A stretch of DNA of 64,000 bases from Reticulitermes speratus (Eukaryota; Arthropoda; Insecta; Blattodea; Rhinotermitidae), in contig JAJKFL010000005.1 in NCBI GenBank assembly GCA_021186555.1, positions 44,821,635 through 44,885,634 of the forward strand. The letters are read 5' to 3'. A program made the position numbers and the translations under genes. Below are positions 11,420 to 21,959 of the stretch, piece by piece (position 1 is the first letter of the stretch; each line of letters begins with the position of its first letter). A model generated the notes under the pieces. That model was not told the DNA's origin. It saw only the letters and a program-made list of their open reading frames with translations, and did no database searches.

Positions 11420-11520
11420 GGCTGTGATGTGAAACTCAGTGTCCTTCTGACATCAGAATGAGAGAGATGTTACTGATATCAAACTAGAATTATAACTGAG
11501 GCAGTATCAAGTGGGTTATC
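11420..11520 (+). other. 5' untranslated end of the 1387-residue gene, after a splice acceptor
   Basis: The polypyrimidine tract and acceptor TTTCTTTTGTTTTTCACAG end at 11419. An in-frame TGA at 11497-11499 precedes the ATG at 11521, so translation must start at that ATG. At least one upstream non-coding exon is implied. Confidence 0.55.
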
Positions 11521-14500
11521 ATGTCACTGTTGGCAGAACTGGAGGAATTGCAGCGCTGTTTGGAAGGAACTGCTGGTTCAGATTCTGAAGGAGCAGATAA
11601 CCAAGCAGTCCCAGCTACTGATTTTAAAATTTCTGAGAAGGCAGTCAAGTCATCACTTAAAAATAAGAACAAAAACGAAGAGACAGGGTCAGTGCAAGAC
11701 CCCGCATCCAGCTGTCCATTGCTTGCACAACCTGTTTGTAAAAACTCGAGAAATGCAAGTGCAACAGAAAAGTTTGTGGCCAATTCAGGACATTGTGCAG
11801 CAAAGTCTACTGCACAAGTTTCTAAATTACAGACTTCATCTTTGCAGTCTAGTGCCAGTACAAGACTTGTTTCAAAAAGTTTTGGGAAAGAAGTGAATGC
11901 AACTAGTTCACACACAGTAACAGTGAAGAATGTTTTACCAGATTCTGGAATGCTGCTGATAAATATCAGCAAAGATTCAGCTGGTGAAAAAGTTTCTGAT
12001 GGTAAAACCATCACAAACACCAGGGCTAAGAAAGACTGTCCATCAAAACATTTTAAAACACCCACCTTGAAACAAGATAAACTTAAAGTACCCTCTTCAA
12101 AACCACAAGATGTGAAAATGCTGACCTGCAACATGTCCAGTACTTCAGGAGCAAGTGAAGGTCTGATAAATAATGTTTTGCACTCTGCCAGTGCAGAAAA
12201 AATGGAAAAGGATTCAGTAGTGTCTGAGTCCAAAATGTTGCCTATTTCTTCCCCAGCTTTGGCCAGTGAGAAGGTTTCAAGTCATAAATTATTGGAGCTG
12301 AAGGATAAAAATGATGTAAACAGTTCACCATTACAAACCACAAGAGATCCATTGGAATTAAAAATAAATGTAAACCGACCCAAAGTTGTTGCCAGACAGG
12401 CCCAATTCATAGTTCCTACTAAGGGTAAGTTGGTAAATGTGAAACTGCCCAGCAGTGCAGTGAAGACTCATGCTTCAGATTGTGGTCTTCTTTTTGTTGG
12501 TAAAAGTAAAAGTGAATCCTCTGCTCTAGGGCAGCCTTCCTGTTCTACCCTTAAATGTCCCATCTTGTACATTAAGAAGACACTGGGCACAAATTCTTCA
12601 CTGCGTTCTGATCACCACACAGGTGGGAGTGAAACTGTTGGGAGAGTCCAGCCAGCACCTGGCAGGTGTGTGTTCAGTTTGGATCGCAAAATGCCCAGGC
12701 TGGAAGAAGTGAAAATAGCAAATAACAGGCCTGTCATAAGGATAATGAATGCTTCTGCAGATTCTGATAAAAATAAAAGTGCAACAGCTGAAGCTTCAGT
12801 CAGTTCTGCTTCAATTTTTGTCATTAGAAAAGGAAATGTTTCCAAGGAGGGGGGATCTGCAAATGTCTCACCAGTGATTATGAAAAGGAAAAGATCATTT
12901 GAAACTGGACCAGGTGTTGGTCATGGTCCCAGAGAAGAATGTCCACCAGTTTCTCATGACACTTCTAAACATGTGAAACCCACAGAGCTGAAAATAATTG
13001 ATGCCGAACCAAACATTAAGAAAAAGAAAGTTTCAACAGATGCAGTGTCTGTGTCTTCAAACACTGCCACCTTAAAGGAGGTTCCTAAAGATAAGGTTTT
13101 GTCCATGTCTGTGGAAATTGTGAAGAAGGAACATGAGGAACCCATTGCTCCTGAGATATGTGAGCGAGCAGAAGAACAGACATTACTTGATGGTTCTATT
13201 AATGAAAGAAACTTTTCTGTTAATTCTGAAACTGGTCTAGTAAAAAGTACCACATTGCACCAAATTTCTGAAGAGAAACATGCATCAGAGGTGTGTAATA
13301 AGTTGGGACTTGAGAAAGGAATTGTGACAGTTTCTAAGCCAGAAGCTCTGACAAGAACTGCTGACACACCACTTGTAAGGAAAAGAAGAGCCTTGTCTGA
13401 TACATTGGTATGTGTTGATATAAACAAAAGTGAAGGCTGTGTAGTTTCTCAAGACAAGAGAAGAAAGCTTTCTGTTTCTGAAGTTAGTGGCCTGGCTGAA
13501 GGAACATTGAAGTCAGAAACTGTGGTTGAAACTGAAGGCAGTATTAAGGTGGCTCGATCGCCTCCAACCAGGAGAGTTCCCATCACGTCAACAATGGAGG
13601 TGACTATATCACCACATGGGGTTGAACAAAATGTGCAGACACTTCCTGTGTGTAAATCTGAACAGTGTGAAGTGAATGGTGATCTGGAAATGGAGAAAGA
13701 TGACCGTGGGAAGGAATTCATGCAGGCAAAGGTTGTTCTAAAGAAACTGAGCATGCCAGTACCAGGGTGCCTTCTGTCACCGCCAGCACAGGTTAAGACA
13801 GTTGCAAAGATAAAGCCACAGAGCTTACAGAAAACCCTGGAGAATGTCTCAGTGGTATTGCAGGCAACCCTGGCTGAAAGCTCAGTGGGGAATCAAAAGC
13901 TTCTAGAATTAAACAAACTTCAGGATAAGTTAGTAGAACCTGTAAAGAAGCAAAAAATTGTGAAAAGGGAAGTGCTGCAGCAGAAAGTTACAGGAAAACC
14001 ACCAAAGCAAAAAACTATGGGAAAGCAAGCTCAACAGAAAGTTGTGAGAAAACACACTCAACAGAAAACTATGGGAAAACAAAGTCAACAGAAAATTGTG
14101 AGAAAACCAACTGCACAGAAAATTATGGGAAAACAAAGTAAACAGAAAACTGTGGGAAAACAAACTCAACAGAAAATAATTGGGAAACAGACTCAGCAGA
14201 GAAGTATGGGAAAACAAAATAAACAGATAGTCATTGGAAAACAAAGTCAACAAAAAATTTTGGGAAAACAGACTTCACAGAAAATTATGAGAAAACAAAG
14301 TGAACAGAAAATTATGAAAAAATTGTCACAACAGAAAGTGATAGGCAGACCATCACAGCATAAAAATATGGGAAACCCACAGCATAAGGTTGTTGGAAAA
14401 TCATCACAACAGAAAGCTACTGGAAGAGCAGATCCTCAGAAAATTACAAGTAAACCAATGCAACAGCAGAAGTCTCTTTCAAAACCAAAGTCAATCCAGA

Positions 14501-15684
14501 AAACCTCATCAAGAAACCTGCCTAGTATTGCAATCAGAATAGCTTCAAAAAAAAAAAAGAAGGAGACACCAAAGAAAGTGGTTTCTAGTGGCAATAAAAC
14601 AAAGCCACAGAAAATGGAGCCATCCATCATGGCCAAGAAAACCATAAAGGCAGTGTCATTTGGAAATCTGAAATATAAACACATAATGAAGTCAGCAATT
14701 AATCAAGGACGTGCAGCTGAGAAGAGGATTGTAGGAATGAAGGAAAAGAATATAACCTTAAACAAAAGTAAGGAAAATAAATTTAACAGGCAAAAAGAGA
14801 TGATTGTTCCACCAAAGAATAAAAAAATGGCTTCTGAGGGGAGGAAGAAGGATAAGGAACTACTAGAAATGAAGAGTATACAGTCTGCTATGAACACAGT
14901 GAAGACAGTTCAACAAGAGAAACCTGTGGCCATGAAGAGGTTGCCAGGACCAAAGAAGATTGTCAGTGATGACAAGAGTATGAAGAAATCGCAGGGAATT
15001 CTTATTGAGTCAAGTGAACCAAATGATTGCGACATTGCTGCAGATGATGAATGGATTGTAGAGGTGTTGCTTGATGACAGTGAAATAGATATGATGACAG
15101 TCAATTCTCAAGTGCAGGTAATTCAGGACACACATAGTAGCAGTGTGAGTTCCAGTGATGATAAGCCAAAAGATTCGCATGTGAGCACAAGTAACTTGGA
15201 TGGCAATCGTTTGCTTGAGTGTGACTCGAGCACTGATTTGAACAGAAGAAGCGAAGCTGTTGGTGGGGGTGGAGAGGTGAGGAGGAACATTAGTGCTAGC
15301 AAAGGTAATCCCTGTAGGGCAAACCTGAACACAAACATGAAACAGAAAGTTGCATTACCAAGTGTAAAGCAAGTGACTAGTTCAGTTAATAATGCTAAAC
15401 GGACTGGCATTTCAACAGAGCAAAAGATGGCAGAGATGAGAAAGGCAATTGGTGATTTGGAGCGTATTGCTGACAGAAGCATGCTTCGTCTGAAGGCGGA
15501 GGAGAGGCAGGTGTCATTACTGACCAGCAAACTGCATCAGTATGAGAATGACAAGCATTACAACATGTTGAGTAAGATCTTGAAGGATGCTGCACCTGGA
15601 CCAAAGCAAAATCCTCATGCAGAATTCATCTTGGACCTGCTCTTGAGTTACTGCCCTGAAGATGATGACAGTGTAAGTAGCTAA
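11521..15684 (+). CDS. large Lys/Ser-rich, probably nuclear protein with a coding minisatellite (unidentified)
   Basis: One uninterrupted exon encodes 1387 residues from ATG 11521 to TAA 15682. I do not recognise the family. Residues 1-10 (MSLLAELEEL) start a short amphipathic helix. The next 800 residues are Ser/Lys/Val-rich and look disordered. Residues about 811-985 are some 17 degenerate 10-residue repeats of the type GKQSQQKIMG, very basic. A KKKKK tract at 1010-1014 could serve as a nuclear localisation signal. Residues about 1169-1192 form an acidic patch (DCDIAADDEWIVEVLLDDSE). Residues 1298-1342 are a predicted coiled coil (TEQKMAEMRKAIGDLERIAD), and the conserved-looking C-terminus ends AEFILDLLLSYCPEDDDSVSS. 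Charge and layout suggest a chromatin- or nucleolus-associated scaffold; that is inference. The length, lack of stops and codon use show it is a real coding exon. Many antisense frames over it are shadows. Confidence 0.8.
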   Translation: MSLLAELEELQRCLEGTAGSDSEGADNQAVPATDFKISEKAVKSSLKNKNKNEETGSVQDPASSCPLLAQPVCKNSRNASATEKFVANSGHCAAKSTAQVSKLQTSSLQSSASTRLVSKSFGKEVNATSSHTVTVKNVLPDSGMLLINISKDSAGEKVSDGKTITNTRAKKDCPSKHFKTPTLKQDKLKVPSSKPQDVKMLTCNMSSTSGASEGLINNVLHSASAEKMEKDSVVSESKMLPISSPALASEKVSSHKLLELKDKNDVNSSPLQTTRDPLELKINVNRPKVVARQAQFIVPTKGKLVNVKLPSSAVKTHASDCGLLFVGKSKSESSALGQPSCSTLKCPILYIKKTLGTNSSLRSDHHTGGSETVGRVQPAPGRCVFSLDRKMPRLEEVKIANNRPVIRIMNASADSDKNKSATAEASVSSASIFVIRKGNVSKEGGSANVSPVIMKRKRSFETGPGVGHGPREECPPVSHDTSKHVKPTELKIIDAEPNIKKKKVSTDAVSVSSNTATLKEVPKDKVLSMSVEIVKKEHEEPIAPEICERAEEQTLLDGSINERNFSVNSETGLVKSTTLHQISEEKHASEVCNKLGLEKGIVTVSKPEALTRTADTPLVRKRRALSDTLVCVDINKSEGCVVSQDKRRKLSVSEVSGLAEGTLKSETVVETEGSIKVARSPPTRRVPITSTMEVTISPHGVEQNVQTLPVCKSEQCEVNGDLEMEKDDRGKEFMQAKVVLKKLSMPVPGCLLSPPAQVKTVAKIKPQSLQKTLENVSVVLQATLAESSVGNQKLLELNKLQDKLVEPVKKQKIVKREVLQQKVTGKPPKQKTMGKQAQQKVVRKHTQQKTMGKQSQQKIVRKPTAQKIMGKQSKQKTVGKQTQQKIIGKQTQQRSMGKQNKQIVIGKQSQQKILGKQTSQKIMRKQSEQKIMKKLSQQKVIGRPSQHKNMGNPQHKVVGKSSQQKATGRADPQKITSKPMQQQKSLSKPKSIQKTSSRNLPSIAIRIASKKKKKETPKKVVSSGNKTKPQKMEPSIMAKKTIKAVSFGNLKYKHIMKSAINQGRAAEKRIVGMKEKNITLNKSKENKFNRQKEMIVPPKNKKMASEGRKKDKELLEMKSIQSAMNTVKTVQQEKPVAMKRLPGPKKIVSDDKSMKKSQGILIESSEPNDCDIAADDEWIVEVLLDDSEIDMMTVNSQVQVIQDTHSSSVSSSDDKPKDSHVSTSNLDGNRLLECDSSTDLNRRSEAVGGGGEVRRNISASKGNPCRANLNTNMKQKVALPSVKQVTSSVNNAKRTGISTEQKMAEMRKAIGDLERIADRSMLRLKAEERQVSLLTSKLHQYENDKHYNMLSKILKDAAPGPKQNPHAEFILDLLLSYCPEDDDSVSS
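13945..14475 (+). repeat. 30-bp coding minisatellite
   Basis: About 17 degenerate copies of a 30-bp unit (core CAACAGAAAATTATGGGAAAA with AGT/ACT variants) run in frame through the 1387-residue gene. Each encodes roughly GKQSQQKIM plus one variable residue. Outer copies are more diverged (GRPSQHKNMG, GKSSQQKATG) than central ones, as expected from unequal crossover. Confidence 0.88.
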
Positions 15685-16517
15685 GTATGTGTGATTCCAT
15701 GATCATTCAACATGTGTGCTTAGCCTATGTTTTTCTGTAAATTATACCCTCTCAGTAGTGCAAATTGTACCATGGTGAATGATAGGATTATTATTAAATG
15801 AACTGGAAAGGATGTGGGCAGTAGCAGCCATGGTCAGATTTGGGGTACTATCCCTTCCATTTGCCTGAAGACACTGAGGAAAGCCATGAAAAATGTCTTG
15901 TTAGGATGGCTAGTCTCTAGGCTGAGATTTGAACCTGGGACTTCCTAAATGTGAAGTATGAGAGTTAAAATGAATATGAAATTGTAGGGATTTCAGATAT
16001 AGAATTTCATGAAATTTTGTTCTTCAAATGTTCAAAGCAAACAAACAATCTGTCCACAGTATGATTCTGTGTCTGATGTAGTTCATTCAAATTGGTGTTC
16101 AGAATGTGTTTTCATTTCTGGATGCCTGCACTTGTTCACATTTTTGTGGGTCTGTGTGTGTGTGTGTGTGTACACATATGTATATATGTGTATGTTCAGT
16201 GAAGCATAACTGTGTTCATGTAATGAAAGTCAGTAACAAAAGCATACTGAAGCAAATGTAATATAGTGTTTTGACGGCATGGTATATTGGATACAAAGGA
16301 ATGCTGGTTAACCAGAGGTTAGATAATTGGACTGTGCACTACCAGTTTAAAAATAATTCATCCTGTCTCATATTAAGATTCATACAGGCTGGACTGTTGG
16401 CACATCTTTTAGATGATTCAGTCTTTAGATTTCTTCCTTGTTGGAAGTTACTGAAACTAGGTAAGCAGTACCAACATTAAAAAGAAGAAATGTGACACTG
16501 TGTAGTTTATTAGATAG
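15685..16517. other. 3' untranslated and intergenic DNA, no gene seen
   Basis: The start is the 3' untranslated region of the 1387-residue gene. A probable decayed tRNA-SINE tail lies at about 15825-15955 (complement of GGTTCAAATCTCAGCC, a B-box-like sequence). A TG microsatellite with TATATATG sits at 16147-16195. The reading frames at 16009 and 16271 have no supporting features. Confidence 0.45.
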
Positions 16518-16525
16518 GTACCAAA

Positions 16526-16643
16526 GCCAATGGCCGTGCAAGGTTGACAACAGTGCTTCCTGATTGATTACCAAAGTTAAGCAACCTTCAGCATGGTCAG
16601 TACTTGGATGGGTTACTGCAAGGGAATACCGAATGCTGTTGGC
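16526..16643 (+). repeat. 5S rRNA-derived sequence (SINE head or 5S pseudogene)
   Basis: The 118 bases align along nearly the full length of a eukaryotic 5S rRNA gene. They start GCCAATGGCCGTGCA, pass through CCAAAGTTAAGCAACCTTCA and the internal promoter-like GGTCAGTACTTGGATGGGTT, and end AATACCGAATGCTGTTGGC. The differences are mostly scattered substitutions at positions that vary or mutate readily. About 145 bases of unrelated sequence follow without a terminator-like T run at the 5S 3' end. That suggests a 5S-headed SINE, although a single 5S retropseudogene is possible. Confidence 0.75.
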
Positions 16644-16779
16644 ACCGCTGGGTCAGCGACTCGCTACCGGTTCTAAGCACATGGGTCAATCTTTGTGAAA
16701 CCAGGTGACTCTGCAAATGCTTAAGCAGAAACAGTTGTTCAAAGGATTGGACACACACGGTCACAGTGCCAGGGTCGCC

Positions 16780-16886
16780 GTGGTACCTGCTGATGATGTT
16801 GAAACAACATTCTTAGATAGGTACCAACATTTTGGAGAAACCTGTCTACCAGACTGCATGGTATCACATCCCATAAGACTGTGATA
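16780..16886 (-). repeat. foldback repeat copy (FWDV family), partial
   Basis: The minus strand reads VLWDVIPCSLVDRFLQNVGTY, the family's pseudo-peptide, over TGTGATACCATGCAGTCTGG. It abuts the pogo-type element starting at 16887. Confidence 0.65.
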
Positions 16887-17374
16887 CAGGTAATTTTTGA
16901 TTTACATGGTTTTGTTTTATGCAGATTTGGATTTACACAATTTGTTAATTTAGGCATCTCAATTTATGCAATCTGAAATGCACAAATGTGGTTTTAAGTG
17001 ACCCCTTAAAGCACGGTGCAGGAAACTGTGGCATCTCTGCTGATAAAACACCCCCATTAACTTCAGCACTTACCCCAGCCTCACCATCATCTTCCATAAA
17101 CATGTCTGGTGAAGCAGTAAATTTGTCTTTCTTATTAGTCTCTGATTTCAAGTTTATTTTATTTTAAATTTGACATTACTGTATTACACTTCATTGTATC
17201 TTGTATTACAGTTTAAAATTTTGGTGATATTGGATATACCAATAAAGGAATGCTGTCTTTCTAACTTGGATATTTTGGTTATTTTGTTGGGGAAAATTGT
17301 TCTTGTTTCACACAAATGAGATTTATGTAGTAGTTTTCAAGAATACATTAACTCTGTAAATCAAGAACTCCCTG
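16887..17374. mobile_element. pogo-type element, internally decayed
   Basis: The left end CAGGTAATTTTTGATTTACA and the right end (complement of CAGGGAGTTCTTGATTTACA) form inverted repeats. TA precedes the left end (16885-16886); the right flank is TG, probably a mutated TA. At 488 bp no transposase remains. The internal minus-strand frame (DDGEAGVSAEVNG region) may be a transposase scrap. Confidence 0.6.
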
Positions 17375-18409
17375 TGTTTGCCACTCTGAGAATTCAGTAT
17401 CTCTATATAAAGTGGTCACTGGCTGTGATGATGAAATGGGTAGGATGTAGTGTAAGATGTATAAATGTTGTTGAAAGAAAACTGATACATTGTGTGATGT
17501 TATAGGGCTGCCAGGAAACTCTGCAAACTCCAGTTTGAGAAACATTCATACTCCACTTCACTATGTGTACATGTCTCATCCAAAGAGGTACGCCATGAGA
17601 GAGTGGTTTGTTTTGTGAGGGTCTGCCTGAGACAGCTGCAGTACAGTCATTTTCACAACCGTGTGTTTGACCATCAGCTTGTGTTGACAACCTCTTCTTA
17701 AATTTGATGTGTCAAGGAATTATGTACAAATTGTGTTCTTTTTTCTTTTTCAAGTAGAAAACTTATTTTCTAGCTTTAATTGCTGTTTTTATTGTGATGT
17801 AAGACCTGTTTTAACCCTTTGCCTCTTGTAACTTACTAGAAAATAGTGAAATCAGGGGCAATGCCCATTGTAACACAGTGATGTTGTAGTATCTTATTTA
17901 AAATTTAAGTGCCCAGAAATGAATGGGCTAGTCCTCTACACTAGTGTTTTCAGTGGAACAGGCAGAGTAGTAGGGATACTGTATTCTTCAGCCTACCATT
18001 ATGCTGGTCCCATATTGTCCATTTATTCTCAATGTATGTTGAGACTTGTACCTCATAAGTTTTCTGACCAGCTACTTTCATAAGTGTTGGTTTCATCATC
18101 CCTTTGATTAATATGAAGTCCTTTTTTAAGTGTCCATTTTTGTTGACAACCCATCAAATGCCACAGTTGAGTACATACCACTCTGTACTTCGGAGGTCCT
18201 AGGTTCAAAACCAAGCTGTGAGGTTGGCTATCATGACATGTTTGGCAGCCTTCCTCCATACCTCCAGGCATATGCCAAAACAGTACCTGAGATTAGTCCA
18301 TGGCCACTTCCTTAAGCCACGTTCTCTTCTTATGAGATGCAGGTTAACCCTTTAACTGCTGTGCCCAGGATGTGTGGGGCAAGTGCCTGCGGTAGGTAAT
18401 TGATTCAGC

Positions 18410-18662
18410 TGTGTTATCCTAAGCTAGTGCAGACTATAGAACATTGCTTTGCTTGGGATACCCCAGGCTATTACAGAGTGCACTGTATTGCGTTGCTCAG
18501 GATATCAGATATCCAAGGCTAACACAAACCATACATGTCCTTTGCCAAGAATGTTGTAGGCTAGTGCAGATAATAGTGCATTACTTTGCTTTGGGTTTCC
18601 CAGGCTATCACAGACCAATGCTTTTCTGTGGCTGGGATATCACAGGATAGTGCACACTAGCA
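18410..18662. repeat. degenerate minisatellite, about 6 units of 42-50 bp
   Basis: Six consecutive units share a pattern like TTGGGATATCCCAGGCTAGTGCAGA followed by an 'atagtgcattgcttt'-like segment. Unit boundaries recur at TTATCCTAAGCTAGTGCAGA, GGGATACCCCAGGCTATTAC, GAATGTTGTAGGCTAGTGCA, GGGTTTCCCAGGCTATCACA and GGGATATCACAGGATAGTGC. The copies are strongly diverged, so the array is old. Confidence 0.65.
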
Positions 18663-18663
18663 C

Positions 18664-19305
18664 ATTTCCAAAAACAACCCATCAGCCTGGAAGTGATATT
18701 TCCTTCTTCAGGCGATAGGGTGGGGAGGCACCTACCCAGCTAGGTCTAATAGAGCTATTATCAGTCTCTGGGCAATGTGTGTGTAATTAATTACATTATA
18801 AAATTTATATATGCCTAGGGTCAGGTGTTGTCAGTGGGAGGTTATAGAAAATACAGAATACAAAGTTTTGTTGGGAAACTAAGACAGAAAATGAAATCAA
18901 ATGTAATACCATTAAACAGAAGCAAAAACCCAACCCACAAACCCTGATGTGTATGTGCCTAGTCTTAGTGCCCTGTGAGGAAGAAGAATGGAACCTACAT
19001 AATTAATTGAGAAAAGATTTTAGAACCTACCAAATCCTACTGGCCATCCTTGTTACTTGCTGATGTCCTTGCTCATTGCAGGAATCCATATGGAATTTTC
19101 TGTTGTATATGTTTTGTTATCTCCTGATGATAAAACATGATCCTTGGTGCTATGCAATAGTGGTTAAACTAACATAGGTTGTCCATGGATGGAGAATAAC
19201 TCTTACTGTCAGACCCAACTGAATAGGTGACTCGCTATTTTTTTTACCTGAGGAAGGGAGCAAATCCGTTTCTCAAGGTGGTGTGTTGTTTTTGGAAAAC
19301 TAGGT
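18664..19305. mobile_element. inverted-repeat element with hammerhead-like arm motif (possible Penelope-like)
   Basis: The left end (TTTCCAAAAACAACCCATCA ... TTCTTCAGGCGATA) and right end (TACCTGAGGAAGGGAGCAAA ... GTTGTTTTTGGAAAA) are imperfect inverted arms of about 55 bp around 520 bp of unique DNA. In each arm a CTGAGGA or CTGAAGA box lies near the inner end. The layout resembles the better-preserved elements at 47860-48425 and 50716-51098. No reverse transcriptase is encoded. Confidence 0.5.
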
Positions 19306-21955
19306 AATGGACAAAGTCAGAAACCAAGTAATATTCATTGTCCACAGCAAGTTGTGAATTAACTGTCAGTATTGATGCCTATGAATGGTTTGTTAATCTG
19401 TTCCCATTCTATCCTCACTCCTACCAGTTACAAATTCATTTCTGTGAAAACTGAAAGATAAGGGACAGCTGGGAATGTGAGGCTGTAACACTCCAGCCAT
19501 CCATTGTTTTAGTACTACTGGAAAAGGTGTCTTAAGAATGTAAAGAGCAAAGGCATGGCACTTATTTGATTATAATATGGCAGTGAATTTTTTAAGTGTC
19601 ACAGGGCTTCCAACAGTGGACCCACATGGGAAGATCACAGTGTTATAAGTCCTTTGACAGGTAATAGTAAAGTGTTTATGCATGTATGATGCAAACATAT
19701 ATTTTTTGGCACATATTCATAAATCATGCTTATCATTTTTCCTCAGTGTTTAAAATTAGTAATGAAATTCTGTAGTCAAGGTAATTGTACGTTCCGAACA
19801 ACACGTGTTCTTGAAGTTGTGTTGTTCAGAACATAAAATTACCTTCATTTAATAAAAACACAACAGGATGATGACACCTAAGAAATTCTGTAGCATTTCT
19901 GCCACATGTAATTTAATCAAAAAGTGTTCATAAGTTTTCTTATATCACATTCAGATTTGCCCAGAACTTAAGCATGCAACTCCTGAAGTACAAGACAAAA
20001 GTTTTTACTGCTATATTTCACCCACTGTGGATTGTATGTGCTGTACTTTACAGTTGAGATTTTCCCTTGCTTTCTGTCTCGTGACATACTGGACGAGTGC
20101 CCACCTTTTGTCTGTGCCATATGTGATGTTCTGCAATCTGCTATTCGTTTACATGGCTCATGTTTTATTTCATGTGATTGATTCTGGGTGGAAGAAGTGT
20201 ATCTGTTGCTGTGCTACACTAATATGACTGAAGAAAAACCTTCATAGTTTGAAATTTTGACTGTAGACTGTAGGCTGTAGGAGTTCTGGTAAATTAATTG
20301 ACATAGGGAAGGTTAAGATGATACTTGTTTTTACATGTTGCTGAAAGTGTGCTGTATTGAGAGTTGTACATATTTTGACAAAAGTATAAGGTGCAGTTTT
20401 AAATCTTGCACCGTATCAGAAATGTTGAACTTTGGATAATTAATGCAGGAAAACTTGGTGTTCATTTCCAAAGTGAGTAATGTATTGATATAAATAATAT
20501 ACATGTGGAAACTGCATTTTTTACTGTAAATAGTTTGCACTGTTTTAGCTTGTACATATTGGACATGTGGAGTACTGAGAGTATTCTATCATATTAATTG
20601 AACCTCTGGAGCAGACAGGCTTGTCAGAATACACTTGTTAGTGTAAGACATACAGTTGGTTTGACTAGCCTGCTGAGGCACCTGACCAGTGTGGTGAACT
20701 ATTTTTACTAATTCATGGATGTTTCATAGAAGAATTGTTTGTAATGTAAATATGTCATCTGACATATGACTAATGTTTCAAGAGATTGGTGTCATATACG
20801 ACTGATGTTTCAAGAAATTGATATCATATACACTGACAACATACCAGTAGAGTTTTTTGTATAGTGGAAATACAGAGTTGCTCAAAATACTGTTTGTCAT
20901 TTTATAGTGAGGTTGTGTGTGTATAGTCAAAATTTTGGTGGTGCAAGTTAAGTACATATTTACGATGGAGTTACCTGAATGAGAAGAAAACCATGGTTTT
21001 GTAAGAAAATAATATTTTGTTTTATTTTACCTTTGTTAGAGTTAAGTGCTCAAATAGCCAACCTGACACACAATTTCTGTAACATTTTGAAACATTTTGG
21101 CTGTCACGAGCCTCCAGTCTAACATGCATAAAAAATGTAACTTTTGTTTCATTTTTTCTACCGCAGACCCAGCAGAAAACAACCAAATGTATTATGAAAT
21201 TTAGTCTGTATTTTGGCTAATGTGTGCAGTAACCATGGCTGTTGGGGTGATGTGCAAGTGTTGCAGTAAAGTTGTAGTATGCCTTTGAATCACTACAATT
21301 TTTTATCAGGTAATTAATTGATTATAGTAGTAAACTTTAATTTTGTAGTTTGCATGTTATTCTTGTTTACAGTTTTATTTGGTATGTATTGAGATATTGA
21401 CAAGGAAAGTGACAGTAGCCCAGGCAAACAGTGGGTATTTCTGCATGTATTTTATAATTAAGAGATGAAGTGTCATGGTTGGATTTCATTGCTTGCAACA
21501 GTGCCTTTGGTGATCAAAAGTGTGTCAGTTTTCTGTAATGTGTTAATGTACTTATGTAACACATGTTTGTTACATTGGGTCAGCCAGATAGTAAACAGCA
21601 TTTTGAAAGACTCTGTAAGTTGAGGCCATACAGTAAACAGTGTGTGATGTATTGTATAATGGTAGCAAATGGTTGATATCAGTTTTTAGATTAGTTATTT
21701 TCCTTCAAGTAGCACTGTAATGTTCAGGTGTATTTCACATCTGTTTGTAAGTGTGTAACCATGTTTATAGTGAAATACACTGTGTACAGTGAATCCCATT
21801 CTACACACAGTCCATATGTTACTTCATTACACAGGTCACTGCAATGACCTGTCCATCATGTCATCAATCCATTTTTGATACTGTTAATAATGTCATCCTG
21901 ATATCATCATCACCACTACAAAGTCCATGCAGCAGAGTCCTTCTTCCTTCCTTCC
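19306..21955. other. gene-poor intergenic DNA
   Basis: No coding region, RNA gene or recognised transposon was seen apart from the short palindromic hairpin at 19778-19845. The DNA is AT-rich and CpG-poor. The frame at 20027-20227 has no start context or homology that I recognise. Confidence 0.45.
19778..19845. repeat. imperfect palindrome, 68 bp
   Basis: The left arm AAGGTAATTGTACGTTCCGA continues in ACAACAC. The right arm is its complement with three mismatches (GTTGTGTTGTTCAGAACATA, then AAATTACCTT). The 11-bp loop is GTGTTCTTGAA. The arms are about 28 bp long. Confidence 0.75.
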
Positions 21956-21959
21956 TTTT

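Noticed and set aside
11490-12233. 247-codon minus-strand frame
   Set aside because: It lies antisense to the 1387-residue coding exon and mirrors its codon bias. Other long antisense frames (12954-13427, 13930-14253, 15123-15530) are the same kind of shadow.
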